From: Scortum barcoo
Lineage: Eukaryota > Chordata > Actinopteri > Centrarchiformes > Terapontidae
DNA: 64,000 bases
Reading direction: 5' to 3'
NCBI GenBank assembly: GCA_023238725.1
Contig: CM041541.1
Coordinates: 8,032,884-8,096,883 of the forward strand
Shown: positions 46,901 to 58,900 of the stretch, in pieces
How the letters are laid out: every line of letters starts with the position of its first letter
How positions within the stretch are numbered: position 1 is the stretch's first letter
Program-made: the position numbers and the translations under genes
Notes under the pieces: model-generated
Database searches by the model: none
The model's input: only the letters and a program-made list of their open reading frames with translations
Told to the model about the DNA's origin: nothing

Positions 46901-49900
46901 GATTTCAGACAGGATGTGGGCAGATTTACCACTGATTGCGTCTTTTACTGACTATATCTGTAGTGCATGAACTCTGTAGGGTTGTGTGAGACAGTCATAA
47001 GAAGGCAGTGAGCTTTCATTTTGAGATAGTGTCTTCAATTTTCAGACGCAGCACAACGCTCTTCAACTTAAATCTTTTCAGTGAGTTTGTGTAATATGAG
47101 TAAATTAACATTTACAGACTACAGTCGACTATGTAACTTATAAAGTTACTGAGCAAACACCGGCGGGGACAGGCGAAATAAATGCAGACACACCTCTTGT
47201 AAAACATACAAAATACAATCAGTCTGTATATATTACATGTTAAATGTAGCCAGCATGATAGTGACTTAGAAGTAATCTAAACTGCCTCCAACTTCTCACA
47301 GTAGCAGTTACTTCTCATGCCAAAAAACCTTTGAGCCCTGAAGTCAGTGTTTCTACTAACTCAGCCTGTCAGAAGCTAATTTTTAGCCTGAGGGTGTTTT
47401 ATCAACACCCCCTCAGTAATGAAAGGTCTTTGTGCAGCCATTGCCCCCTATTTGCATTTGACACTTCATGTTTGTCTGCCATTGTTACTATTGTTGTATT
47501 TTATTTTTTTATTTTTACGGTGTCATCTGAATAAAAATGCATTGGATTGTTGCACCCAACTTGACTAATTTCTAACACGTTTGATTGTTTTCACAGCATT
47601 CAGCCTGGAGACTTGCAGGATCATGATCGCAATGCTCGATGTATCCTTTTTGAAACAGTCAGAGCTGGAAATGAGACTTTAAGCCACAGTAGCTGCACTG
47701 TGTCTGTCACCACCTCCCACTCTGACCTTTCCATTCATGCTCATTGTTGAAATATGTGTACAATAGATGCGGTTCAACTTAAATCAGCTCAACCAGCTGC
47801 TTTCTTTATTGCTCTGACACCTTGCAGTCATTTTCCATGTGGCCCAGCGGTTATTAAAAGCTTAACCAGATTGTCACCAGAGGGACTATACAGGCAAGAT
47901 GGGCTTCAACGAGTTCAAGGAGCTGTTCGTGGCTCTGAACGGCTGGAAGCAGAACTTCATGATGTTTGACCAGGACAGGAGCGGCACCGTTGAGCCTCAC
48001 GAGATGACTCAGGCAATCGGCTCCATGGGTGAGAGTCGAGACAGTTGAACATGATGGATATTTAACGTCATGACCCATCTAATGCTAATCAGAATGTTTA
48101 ATGACACTTAATTAGACTTAATAAGAGTCAGTTAGACGTTAATCAGTGCCAAGTGGTGTGATCTGTCTCTGACTTATCTTCATTTTGATCACAATGGCTG
48201 TCCCTCTCCACTCTTCTGACCATCCATACTACAGGGAAAAACACTATAGTCATTACTAATACTTCACATTATGAGATTATACTATCAGATATTTCATAAG
48301 ATTCATAAAAAAATAGTATATAATAATATCAATTTATTTGCCTCTGTTGCATTTGAGTCTATTCAGTGGACTTTTTTTCCTCCACTACTTTGATAAGTAC
48401 TTACTACACATTATTTCAGGGAATCAAGTGTTAGAAAATAGATTTTTGTGCAAACAAAAAAAAAATCTAAATGTAATTAATTTAAATTTAAGTTCATTTT
48501 AAATATTTGAAACTTAAGACAAAATGCATTTTTGTGACACTTTGATAAGGTATTACAGCTCAAATGACTTAAGACTTTTGAGGCTAATTTTGATATTTAG
48601 ATTAAGAAGAAAAGAAGAGGAAAACTCAGTTTAAGAAATATTGCAACTATCGAATAATTATGTATATACGTTTCACATAGACGCAATAAGTTAAATAAAA
48701 CATTTTAACAAAAATAAAGTAGAATTGTGACCCAGACCATTGCAGAGCGGGACAGTTTATATCACTGTGACCTTTCTGTGCTGACATTTCAGTTCACTAT
48801 CTGCTGGTGTGTTGATACCATTTTTTTATATATATATGAGTTTATTCAGTGGGTTTGTTAGTCAAGCTCTACACAGTATGCAGAATTTTGTATCTTAAAA
48901 TTGCATTTCATGCCATTATCATTACATTGCATTCCAAAGGTTAAAAAATAAAAATGGCAACACATTCTCAATTCATTCCTTTCCTTTAGTTTTACTAAAA
49001 AACTGAACTATGTGGCATGCAAAGTAATACTCAGGTACAGTTGAGGTGATACACAGCACACATGGTGGCCTACAAATGACTGAATGACAGTTCAGGGCCT
49101 GTATTTATGAAGCATCTCAGAGTCACTCCTGAAGGTTAAACCAGAACGAAAAACACTCCCCTGTGATTGTAGCTATTTCTGAAGCGTCTTTTGACAGCAG
49201 GGAGAAGGACGACTTCTAAAAGAGCATCATGATGCTGGTTTACCATGCTCTCAGCCGTGAGGTAGAAATTATGATGATATAGTTTCAGTTTTAATCCAGC
49301 TGCTGATTTGGAGTATTGGATAATGTTAAAATTCATAAATCAGAAAATAACCCCCCTTAGGCTCTATGCAGACTCTATGTATATTGGTAAATAACAAAGT
49401 TATGTTATCTAGGAAAAATTGTTGATTTTAATAAATAGCTTTAATCTTAAAATGATATTTGTCATTTGCTTAGTAGACTGTAAGTAAACACCAACAAACT
49501 ACTCATGGCTTGATAAAGTAAATGTTAATTCCATTTAAAATACTGAGTAACTTGACTCATCTGTGTGAAATGATCCATCTCAGTACCTGTAGTAGTAGTT
49601 CATCTTGCATATATTTTGCAGTTGTGGCTGTGGAGAATCTCTCTCTCAAGCATGGAATTTATGCATTTTGTTCCCACTATCCAACCCCCCCCCCTTACAC
49701 TACATCTCCAGTTATGTAACAATATAAATAAACATCCTAAAACTGCAGTAATTGATATTTTTGACCACTTGGGGGCATCAGAAACATCAGCGTCTTCTAA
49801 GTTGATATGGATGGTGAACTTGTTAGCAAAGAGTCATGAATTTACACATCCAGTAGCTACAGAGCAGCATTTAGCCTTTATTTTGGGTCGAGTTTGTGCC

Positions 49901-51745
49901 CACTTGATGAGTGTTAGTCCAACATTTAGTGTCTTTTAACTCTGGTTTGGTCCCCACCAGCTTCTGAGAAACTGTATCTTTTAATATACTATACTCACTT
50001 CTGTTTGAATACCACTAGTAGAGATTGAAGTAATTTTTTTTGTTAAGAAAGCTGCTAAAATGTTTTACCCCTAGTCATGAATGTTGAACCACAATTGCAT
50101 CACTTTTAGTTTTATTCAGTTAGGACTTACTTCCTCCTCTGAGATGCTGGATAAATACACACCCTCACGTAACGAATGTATTTACATTAAAGTTTGTATA
50201 TTTACAGTCCTATTGAAACACTTGTATATGTCGTGGACACAGAGTCACATGTTGAAATAAGAGAGTCTGACATTTTTCTCCCCACCACATCAGGCTACCG
50301 CATCAGTCCCCAGGCTCTAAATGCAATCCTCAAGCGCTACAGCAAAGGAGGAAGGATCTTCTTTGATGACTACGTGGCCTGCTGTGTCAGACTGCGAGCA
50401 CTCACAGGTACGAAACACGGGACCTGGATCTGTGTCAGACAAAAATGACCCGACACGTTCACTGAACAGCAGCTCGTGTGCGGATGTGTGCTTTTAACGT
50501 GGGCTGACGGCGAAATTGCTTTTGGTTTCATTCCACCTGTAATCCCCCTGTTGTTATCTCCGAAGCGCAGTGACATTCTGCTCGGCTCAGCGCACACAGA
50601 TCCGTGTCACGACGTGTTTGTGAAATAATACTTATTGAAATCGTGACCCTTCAGTGGTGTGAGTTTACTCTTCCTGTTGCAGAGAACTTCAAGCGGAGAG
50701 ACACCATGCAGCAGGGATCTGTCAACTTCCAGTACGACGACGTAAGTCTCTCTTTACTCAGTCTCACGTCTTTTAAATTCTCTTAGCCTAAATCAAAGTG
50801 TCTAAGAGACTGTATGAAAAATACAGGGATAGGGAGGGGAATGAGCCATATGGATCGCTTAAGGGCAAGCGCATTCCCAGCTTTATGTTGTCTTTGGTCC
50901 CTTCCCTTGAATTTTAAAGTTGCCTTTTAATAGAACAACCAGTAGGATTCACCAAACTGTTAACTGCTCAAACTTATAAATTTCTCATTTCAGTCTCACA
51001 AATCGCTGCCTCACGATCGGGTGCACGGGCATAAGATTTCATCACTACTTTAATCAGCACTTCTAACTTTCCCCTAATATAAGGCTCTAATATAAGTTTT
51101 ATATGATGCCAAATGGTGAAAATAAACTTTGTTAAAGCAATGTGGCCCATGTTTTAACGATTTAGGTAAAAAAAATTGAATTTTATGACCTCTTTGCTTT
51201 TCTGCTCTCTGTGATGCTGAATCAAGAAGTGAATGTACACATAGGCTATTGGAAAAAATGAGGATGGATGAATAAATGCACACAAACAGCTACTTGTTTC
51301 ATTGTGATAAAGAAAATAAAGTTCTGATACACAGACAGATGTGTTGTCCTCTGCAGTAGGAGAAATGCACCTTTTATGGCCCTCCTACCCCCCAATTAGT
51401 TTTGGCTCAGTCCCTAATTCCACCTGATTTAAAGCAGGTGGTTTTGCCCCATTTGTCTTATTGTTGTTCACCCAGATTCACAGAAAACTGATCAGCCAGT
51501 TTTTTCTTTTTGTCCCTTGTTATGACCTCCAGCCTCAGCATGTCAAACGTCAGCGTGCTGTGTTGTTCTGTGCGCAGCCGTTTCAGGACATTATTTCAAG
51601 CTGTCTTTTTTTTCCTTTTTTTTTTTTGCCTGCCTGCATGACGCTTTTTAAAAGAGCGTTTCCTGTCGATGTTTTGTGTCTGACCCTCTCTTTTATCTCC
51701 CCTGTTAAGTTCATCCTGTTCATCCTGTGCACAATAGCAATCTGA
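43930..51745 (+). CDS. gca: Grancalcin, penta-EF-hand calcium-binding protein
   Basis: Cytosolic Ca2+-binding protein of the sorcin/grancalcin family that moves to membranes on calcium binding. Exons: 43930-43953 (MAYPGYGG), 44958-45185 (Gly/Pro/Met-rich tail, then FTAIAGQ), 46035-46104 (DGEVDAEELQRCL), 47597-47640, 47881-48028 (DYTGKMGFNEF and DQDRSGTVEPHEM EF-hands), 50294-50407 (RIFFDDYVACCVRLRAL), 50683-50741 (NFQYDD), 51710-51745 (FILFILCTIAI, TGA 51743-51745). All phases agree. The N-terminal tail is longer and more repetitive than in human GCA. The intron after 45185 uses a GC donor (cag|gcaagt). Sorcin is the alternative, but the sequence DGEVDAEELQRCLTQ and the kcnh7 neighbour favour gca. 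The larger introns (43954-44957, 46105-47596, 48029-50293) hold microsatellites but no recognised exon. Confidence 0.92.
45447..45920 (+). repeat. Direct duplication, copy 2 (gca intron 2)
   Basis: Same ordered words as 43291-43660: atagtaaacctttgtaca, aaacccaatcacagtttca, gttgtttcctctcagcactt plus aactggtagcctacaca, then a TG repeat. Middle parts are more diverged and about 100 bp longer. Confidence 0.75.
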
Positions 51746-54700
51746 GTGCCGCGGCGCGTCCCACACACCACGAGATCAGGGCGTCTAATGAACCAATCAG
51801 TGGTGGATTCTGGACCACTGCCTCACAGGAATGAAAAGGGAGGCCAGTATGTAAGACTGTGCAGCTGTAAGCTGTGGCAGGAAAGTACCCATTGCTTGTA
51901 ATGCTTGCTGTAATGCTTTTGTCATGTATGTCACACAGGGACGCTCTGAAGATGTATCAGACATATAAACACACAGTATGTATCCAAATTAGAGGGGAAT
52001 GTAATGCATTTCAATGTCTTTAAAGCCTTTATGTGTCCCATGTCTGTCTTTTGTAATAAGAGTTGCAGATTACACGGCACATTAGTGTCAGAATAATTAG
52101 AAAAAACACTTAAACAAAATGTACTCATAGGGGCTTTAAAGAGCCGAGGTTTGTGAGTTTTGGTGAAACAATTAAATGCAATTTACTAGTTTGAATGTTT
52201 GCTTCAGGTCTCACATTGTGGAAAGAAACTCTGCCAGTGCAAAATGAACTGATACTATGTGGATTATCTGACCTGTGAGACACCTATTGTGCCATTATAA
52301 TCTCTGAATGTATGGTCTACTTATATTAAAAAACATTTATATAGGACTCTGTAGTGATGGCAACATCAGGATTCGTGATTCTAACAGATGTCGATTTGCT
52401 TTTTACACTGAACTTCATACAGTTATGAATTGTTATAATTAAGTACATTTTCACATGTGCATTATTTGTTGTAATATTTTGTGCAGGAAATGATGTGCAC
52501 TTCTCTTTTCTGAATCTCAAGCCTTACTACAGTAGGTTATAGATGCATATTAGCTTGATGTTTAACTTGATAACAAGCCAAAGTGACTGTGAGCTAACAA
52601 TTAATCTACACTGTTATTAATGATATAAAAGTATTGTCATATAGTAAACCACAGTAAACCTTTTGTTTCCCATGTTTCAGTTCAAACACAGCTGGGTTTT
52701 GCACTTTTAAGGTTGAAATCAACCTCTGCACCTACCCAATGTCATAGTAAAGATCATATTTTGTTACTCACAATAAACACTTTTTAATCAGTATGCATTC
52801 TGTTTATTAATTTAGACAATTGCGCATTTTTCCCCCAGTCTATTTACACAATATATTTCATTTTCTTTAAATATAGTTAAGAACGGAAACATTCAAATTA
52901 GCTGTTAAGTGTTGCATTGTATAAAATACAGTGGCAAACATTTAAAAAATGCATAAAAACAATTGTGAACAGCACTAGATTTAAAAAGTGACATTTATAT
53001 CCAGTACAGCAAGTTTTCTAATCTGTGTGCAAAAGTTTGCAAATCCCATGAAAGTTCGGTGGACGACTCTTCAGGCATTTGGACATGTCGAGTTCGGCTT
53101 TAGCAACTTTTGTTCTACATCTGTGCTCGAGAAAGAAAGCTTATCAAAGAAAACACCCCGTGTTTAATCACCTGTCCTGTAAAGTAGGTAAGGTTTCTTT
53201 TTTTATCTCATCTGTCTTAATCCTGCATTCAATTTACAGCATGTTCCCACCGACTTCTCAGTTCAGTTGTGAGAGGAAACAAATGAGCTTTTTCATCTCA
53301 ATGTCTGATAAGATTTCATCACTTCTCTCCCGTCTTACAAACCCTTTCATCAGCTCTACATGTTATGATGTTATCACAAGGGGTTCGAGTGAGGAGGTTT
53401 CCACTGAGGAGGAGTCGGGGGACAAAGTGAAGCCGGAGCTTCAGGTGGCGGCGTTGGCTTTCAACACGCTGAATAACTTCAGAGGGGAAAGTCGATGTAG
53501 AAACTCAGCAGGTATGAAATGAAAAATCAATGTGCAATATCAAATCAAGACAAACCGTTTCAACAGCGTACAGTAAATGCAGCACACGGCTTTAAGTGTT
53601 GCCTGTCACCGACGTCTTGCTACATTGAGAGGCTGTGCATTGCATTCATCGTCTTCCCATCATCCCACCAGCAGTCCACGCCGTTCTAACTCAGATCAGG
53701 GCTTCTTCAAAACAAATACATAGAAAAATAATGGCAAATTAAATACTTTGTTTTAGAAAAATAGGTCTAACCAGTTATTTCTAAATCTCTCTGAATGAGT
53801 TATGTGCTGTACTTTATGTATCAATACATGTCACACACAGACCTTTTTTTTTTTTCTTTTTTTTTTCTTTTTAAATAATTTAGTCAAGTGCAGTCTCCAT
53901 GCAATACATGAGCTTGTGTTGGAATTTGTGTCGTTCGAAAACTAAAATGACTAATTCATTTTTCATCATGCAGTTCACCCTAAAATGGTTCGATACATTT
54001 ACATGTGTGACGGTGGAGAAGCGGGTTCCTGTTGCATTGGATTGATGTCGTTTATAAAGGCTAGAGCAGGCTTATAAAGCTAAGGCTATCGAAGGCTGAG
54101 CTGTGTCCTCGGCCAAAAGACATGAAAAAACAACTTTTCTAAATGTTTTTAGTTTTTTTTTTCTGATGATGCTTTGTTAGAGACTTTTTTAAGAAGATAA
54201 TGGAAGACTTTCTAAAGCATGCAACCAAAAACTAGTCTGGGATAGCCGGAGTTCCCTCCAGCTGTGAAGAAGACTCAGGATGTTGCTTCCTGTTCAGCAG
54301 TCTTACAGTTGCAGTCAAAAACTTAACATACACCACCAGGCAGTTTGGGGATATTAATCATTTCTCTTCTCCTCTTTGTCAGATATATTAAGATGTACCA
54401 CTGTGTCGCATCTTGGGCGTCAGAAAATTTGATGGGTCCAAAAAAAAAAAAAAAGTATATATATATAAATGTATAAATAAATAAAATGAAACAAATTGTG
54501 GAGTTAATTGAAGCATTTAGAATAATTTAGTAAAGATTACCGCAGCAGCTGTGAGCTAGAGAGTCAAATTTTGGACAAAACTGGGTGAAGAATCCAAGTC
54601 CAGTCTTGGTGTCCTGATCTGAGCAGGACCGTGGGGCTAAATCAAGCCCAAACGAAGCCTCCGGCCTCCCTGACATCCCCAATAAAACTGCAATGTGTGG

Positions 54701-55999
54701 ACTGTCCTGAAAAGATGAGTCTGGTGCAAGAAAACCACAAATTAGACCCAACCAGGATTCTGCCTGAAGCTTGCTGATGACTGCCAAAAGTGGCTGATTC
54801 AGGTAACAAGGGCCACAAAATCCCATCTGTACAATATGCACACATTCGACCCATCATATTTTGTTTAGCACACACAAGTGCATTTCATCATTCTGTCACT
54901 AAACAAAATAAATATTGAATATTAAATGTCCCTTACAAGTTCTGACTGCAACTGCAAACACCCCGCAACCATGCTTATGTAATATTGATATAATGGAGGT
55001 GGTTATATGATAATGTTTTCAAATTTACTAAATTCACAACATGAAGCATTCCTTTGTTGTCTTGAACACTTACAACGAACCACGAAAACGTTCCGCAGAC
55101 CTCAACAAATGAATTCAAATGATGCACTTTGTCTTTGTCCAGGTCGTATAAAATTATTTCCGGAGCGTATTAAACTATACCAAGATTCATTTCCTGTACT
55201 GGTTCGCCATTTATTGCTCTCAAAGACTGACAAAAGTCTTGTTGTGCTATGGGATGGCCTCGACACACGCTACTGTCGCACTGCGTCCTGTGTTTTGAGC
55301 TGAGCGAGAGTTTCGTCATTGGGTTGTGGCAATGCTGTGTACAGTAGGCACGCTAAATATACAGACGCATCTCCTCGTGCGTTTGTGACCGTGGTGGTCG
55401 CTCGGAGCTGCTGACAAAATAGAACTTGAAAGCTGGAATATAGAAATGCCTCAGAAAGAGTTTCAAGTAGCTTTGCCACCCACCCCCACCACCGCGATGG
55501 GGGAGGAGTCGTAGAAAATGAGACTTTGAGAGCTACAGTAGTCTGTAAGCAGGTCACACCTGATTGCCTGGTGAGTTGCTGTGTCTGTGTCTGTGTGTGT
55601 GAGTGGGGAACATGCAACGGAAAAGAAAAAAAGCTGGGGGGGAACAAAAACATGCATATCTGTTTTAGAAAAAGCACGTTGGGGTGCCTCGTGTTGCTGG
55701 CAGTGTTCTATTTGAAGTATGTACACAGCAGATGATGACTTTACATACATTAATAATATAGTGTATAAATACCTCTGTATAAATGGACTGTATACATCTA
55801 AATCAGAGAGCCAGGAGGGTGAAGCAGCAGGAGAGGGAGGGAGGGGAGGGGGAGGTTTTCTCAAAAGAAATGGAAGAAAGTCTACAGTTTGTTTTCCTTT
55901 GCATATTCAGTCTCTTCCGTAGACCCTGAGTCAAGCTTGAGAGAGGACCTTCAGCCAACGTCGACACTTTGCGCGCACGTGGGGGGGGCGGGGTTAGGC
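51746..55999. other. Convergent 3' ends of gca and kcnh7
   Basis: The gca 3' UTR starts here; AATAAA at 52772-52777 (cacaataaacactttt) is a good end candidate, giving about 1 kb of UTR. The kcnh7 3' UTR comes from the other side; TTTATT at 55210-55215 is one possible signal on that strand. Between them, 53079-53511 is exon-like. Poly(T) runs (53846-53870) and a poly(A) run (54440-54453) are present. Confidence 0.5.
53079..53511 (+). other. Unassigned exon-like segment(s)
   Basis: A plus-strand frame open for 147 codons from ATG 53079, with two possible internal exon ends. The first part (M-S-S-S-A-L-A-T-F-V-L-H-L-C-S-R-K-K) ends near a donor gtag|gtaagg at about 53190. The second is more protein-like (S-S-E-E-V-S-T-E-E-E-S-G-D-K-V-K-P-E-L-Q, about 53393-53511) and ends at a strong donor cagcag|gtatga. 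No family recognised. It lies just past the gca poly(A) signal, so it could start a small unknown gene, be a relic, or be chance. Confidence 0.3.
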
Positions 56000-58900
56000 C
56001 TACTTTCCTGGAAGCCCCGGGTCAGAAACTGGCCTGTGGAGTCCCAACGTTCCTGAGCTGCTGGGGACATCGGGTAGAGAGGCTTGTCGGCCCGATGGGA
56101 ACCTCGGTGGCTGCTGCTGCTGCTGTTGTTGTTGGTGTTGGCGCTCTAGAGAGTCCGCGCCGTTTTGTGTGTGTCTCTGCTCTGCGTCCGTGTCGCCCTC
56201 CAGCAGCCCAGCAAAGTTCCCGTCTGGAAGAGTCTCTGTGTGGAGGAGGACCGGGGAGGTTTCTTTGGATTTGTTCTGGGCCTTTTCTGGGCCAGGGCTC
56301 TGAGGGAGACGGAGGAGAGTGGGCGTCACGAGCCGCTTGGCAGAGAAACTACAGACGGACACATCAAAGGAAACGGACTACACACACCTAGCATGCACAC
56401 GTCTGTTGAAATAGCAGACTGAGTGCATGTAAGCGGAGCCTTTTCACACAGTCTGCCCGTGATAGAAAATGAATTTACAGAGACGTCTGATTGCTTTGGC
56501 TCAGTTTTCATAGTGTCAACATGCAAAAGTGTTGATTCAAACTGGCCTGAGGATACACACCTCTCAGATGAGCACAAGTTTTAATGTTTGCACAGAGTAC
56601 AGATCCCTAATCAGAATAAATGAAACTTTACTTTTCCTTCCAGTTTCCTGTTGCCTGGCTGAGCTGTGGCAGAGGGATAGTTACTGTTATTCTGCATTAT
56701 TTGAACATCAACATTAATTTTAAAAGTTAAACATTATTCACTCTTATCACCTTTTATCATTAAAATTCAGTAGTTAACATATTCGGGCTGCAGGTACATG
56801 TAGAATCATGTTATTTCCCCATTTTTGCTCAAAATATCCCTGCTGCAGACCTGTAGCACTAGCACTTGATGTTATGAAGATATTTGAGAGCACTTGAGTA
56901 CCCTGGTAATGAGCCCCTCTACGATTTGCATGAATCAATATACTCAAAGTGAAACTGGGCCAAAGCAATTACAAAGTACTGTATAATATTTAGAACAATA
57001 TTGATGCACGTTATTTAGAAAGGGTGGTGCATCTGCAGTGTAAAGTCATCTCCTTCCTGACTCTGTTGAAGCAGAGTAAAGTGTACCTGTGGCCGAGGCG
57101 GCGCAGGAGCGAGGCTGAGCTCGGTCTGGACGGCAGGCACCGGCTGCACCCTGATGGCTGGCCTCTGGTACTCAGGGCTGGAGGTGACGGTGCTGTAGGC
57201 GGGGGGCCCGGCCGCAGTCTGCCTCTGGAGGAGCTGCAGGATGGCCTGGATGTCCGCCGTCATCTGGGACTCCAGTCTGAAGGGCGGACGAGGAATGAAA
57301 CGTGGAGTCAAATGAAAAAAGAAGTTGTGGGTTGGAAATGTTACAATTTAGTGATAAAGGGCTTTTTTTTGTTGCCATGTGGTGAACAAAAAGATCATTC
57401 ATGTAGCAAAAGTTCACCTCAAAGTCAAAATCTTGTGATTGTTTAGCTGCTCAGTGTTCATAATCATACTGATTTACATGGTGATGACAAACAGGTGATG
57501 AGCTGCTGCACACTGGTGGAGTACATCACTCAGATATGGAAATGAGCAGTCATGTTGGTGCTCTAACAGTTATGGTGACAATTAAAGGCTTAATGATGCT
57601 GATCAATACCAGAGCTGATTAAACCAGCTCTATACAGCCCCTCGGCCCTCGCTGCGATGCCGTCACTGTCATATCAGCGCGGGGTCTCGACTGTGCGTTG
57701 GTACATTTGTCTCGTTTCTGTGGTGACCTCGTTTCACCACGGGGATCAATAATTTCACCTCATCATCAAGTCTCGCTCGACTGTCAGCCCCGTAATTAGC
57801 GTGATGACGGATGCTACCTTTCGTCCTACTTCTCTCCGGAACGAGAAACAGCAAGCAGGCATACTGTTTGGACAGCGGAGAGCGTTTTGCTGAAACGCTC
57901 GGGGGAAAAGTCTGGAAATGTATTTCATCTGTTGACACACTGTAAACTACGTGTCCCTCCTTGTATACAACAGAGACACACAGTTATTATGGGATGGTAG
58001 ATGGGTGGTCAATACTAATACCAAACACTAGGGGGAGGCTGAAACCTTCAACTGCAGATGGTTTACATGCAGTATTATAGTGCCTGTGAAATGAATACCC
58101 TCAATTACGAGTAAAGCAGCTCTGCATTCAAAATATCTACATCACCAAAATGTATCAAAAGTAAAAGCACTGATTTTGCAGATGTGTGATGGATGTACTA
58201 CTGTTACACATTATGTTGTCGAGCTATTAATACTGATCTATTTACTGAATTTTACTGTTGTTGGTTGAAGTGAAGCTTACTTTATCTACTGTTGGTCATT
58301 TAATCTGCCACAGTGCATCATATTTATATGATTTTTACATACAGGAAGATGCTTTGAATGAACTAAAAAGTGCCATATTTGCCTCTGAGTGAGAGGACAA
58401 TAAAGTCTCACTTTATCCGACTGTGCTGGGATAAAGATCTTGAGTAATGAGCAATTCTTCATGGAGTGGCGCCAAAGACTTCAATGAATTAAAGATTTGA
58501 TAGCAGGTAGCAAAATGCCAAACACCTGCACTGTGTATCATCACCTAATGCAGCAAGTTAATCACTGCATGGGTGCGTGCGTGACAAAACACTGCATGCG
58601 TCTGAGATGGTGAATCACCTTTTTTTTTTTCCTCCACACACACCTTTTTTTAATCAGTCCATCAGCAAAAAAAAAAAAAAAGGAGACACAGAGGGAGGAA
58701 AACCGAGACACTGTAGCATGGAAGGGAATGCCTCTTTGTCGCTTTGCCAGGTGCCTGTTTTGCTCTTTAGGGGACAGTAAGTGCAAATAAACACTTTGGC
58801 TCCAGCATGTTTCTGTACAAATGAGAGCTGGTGGTGCAGCGGCCATGCCTGCTGCCTCAGATGAATACTCGCCCAAACTGGCAGTAATGGATGGATGAGG

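Noticed and set aside
55007..55303. 99-codon plus-strand frame
   Set aside because: No homology, no splice support; probably chance within the kcnh7 3' UTR region.
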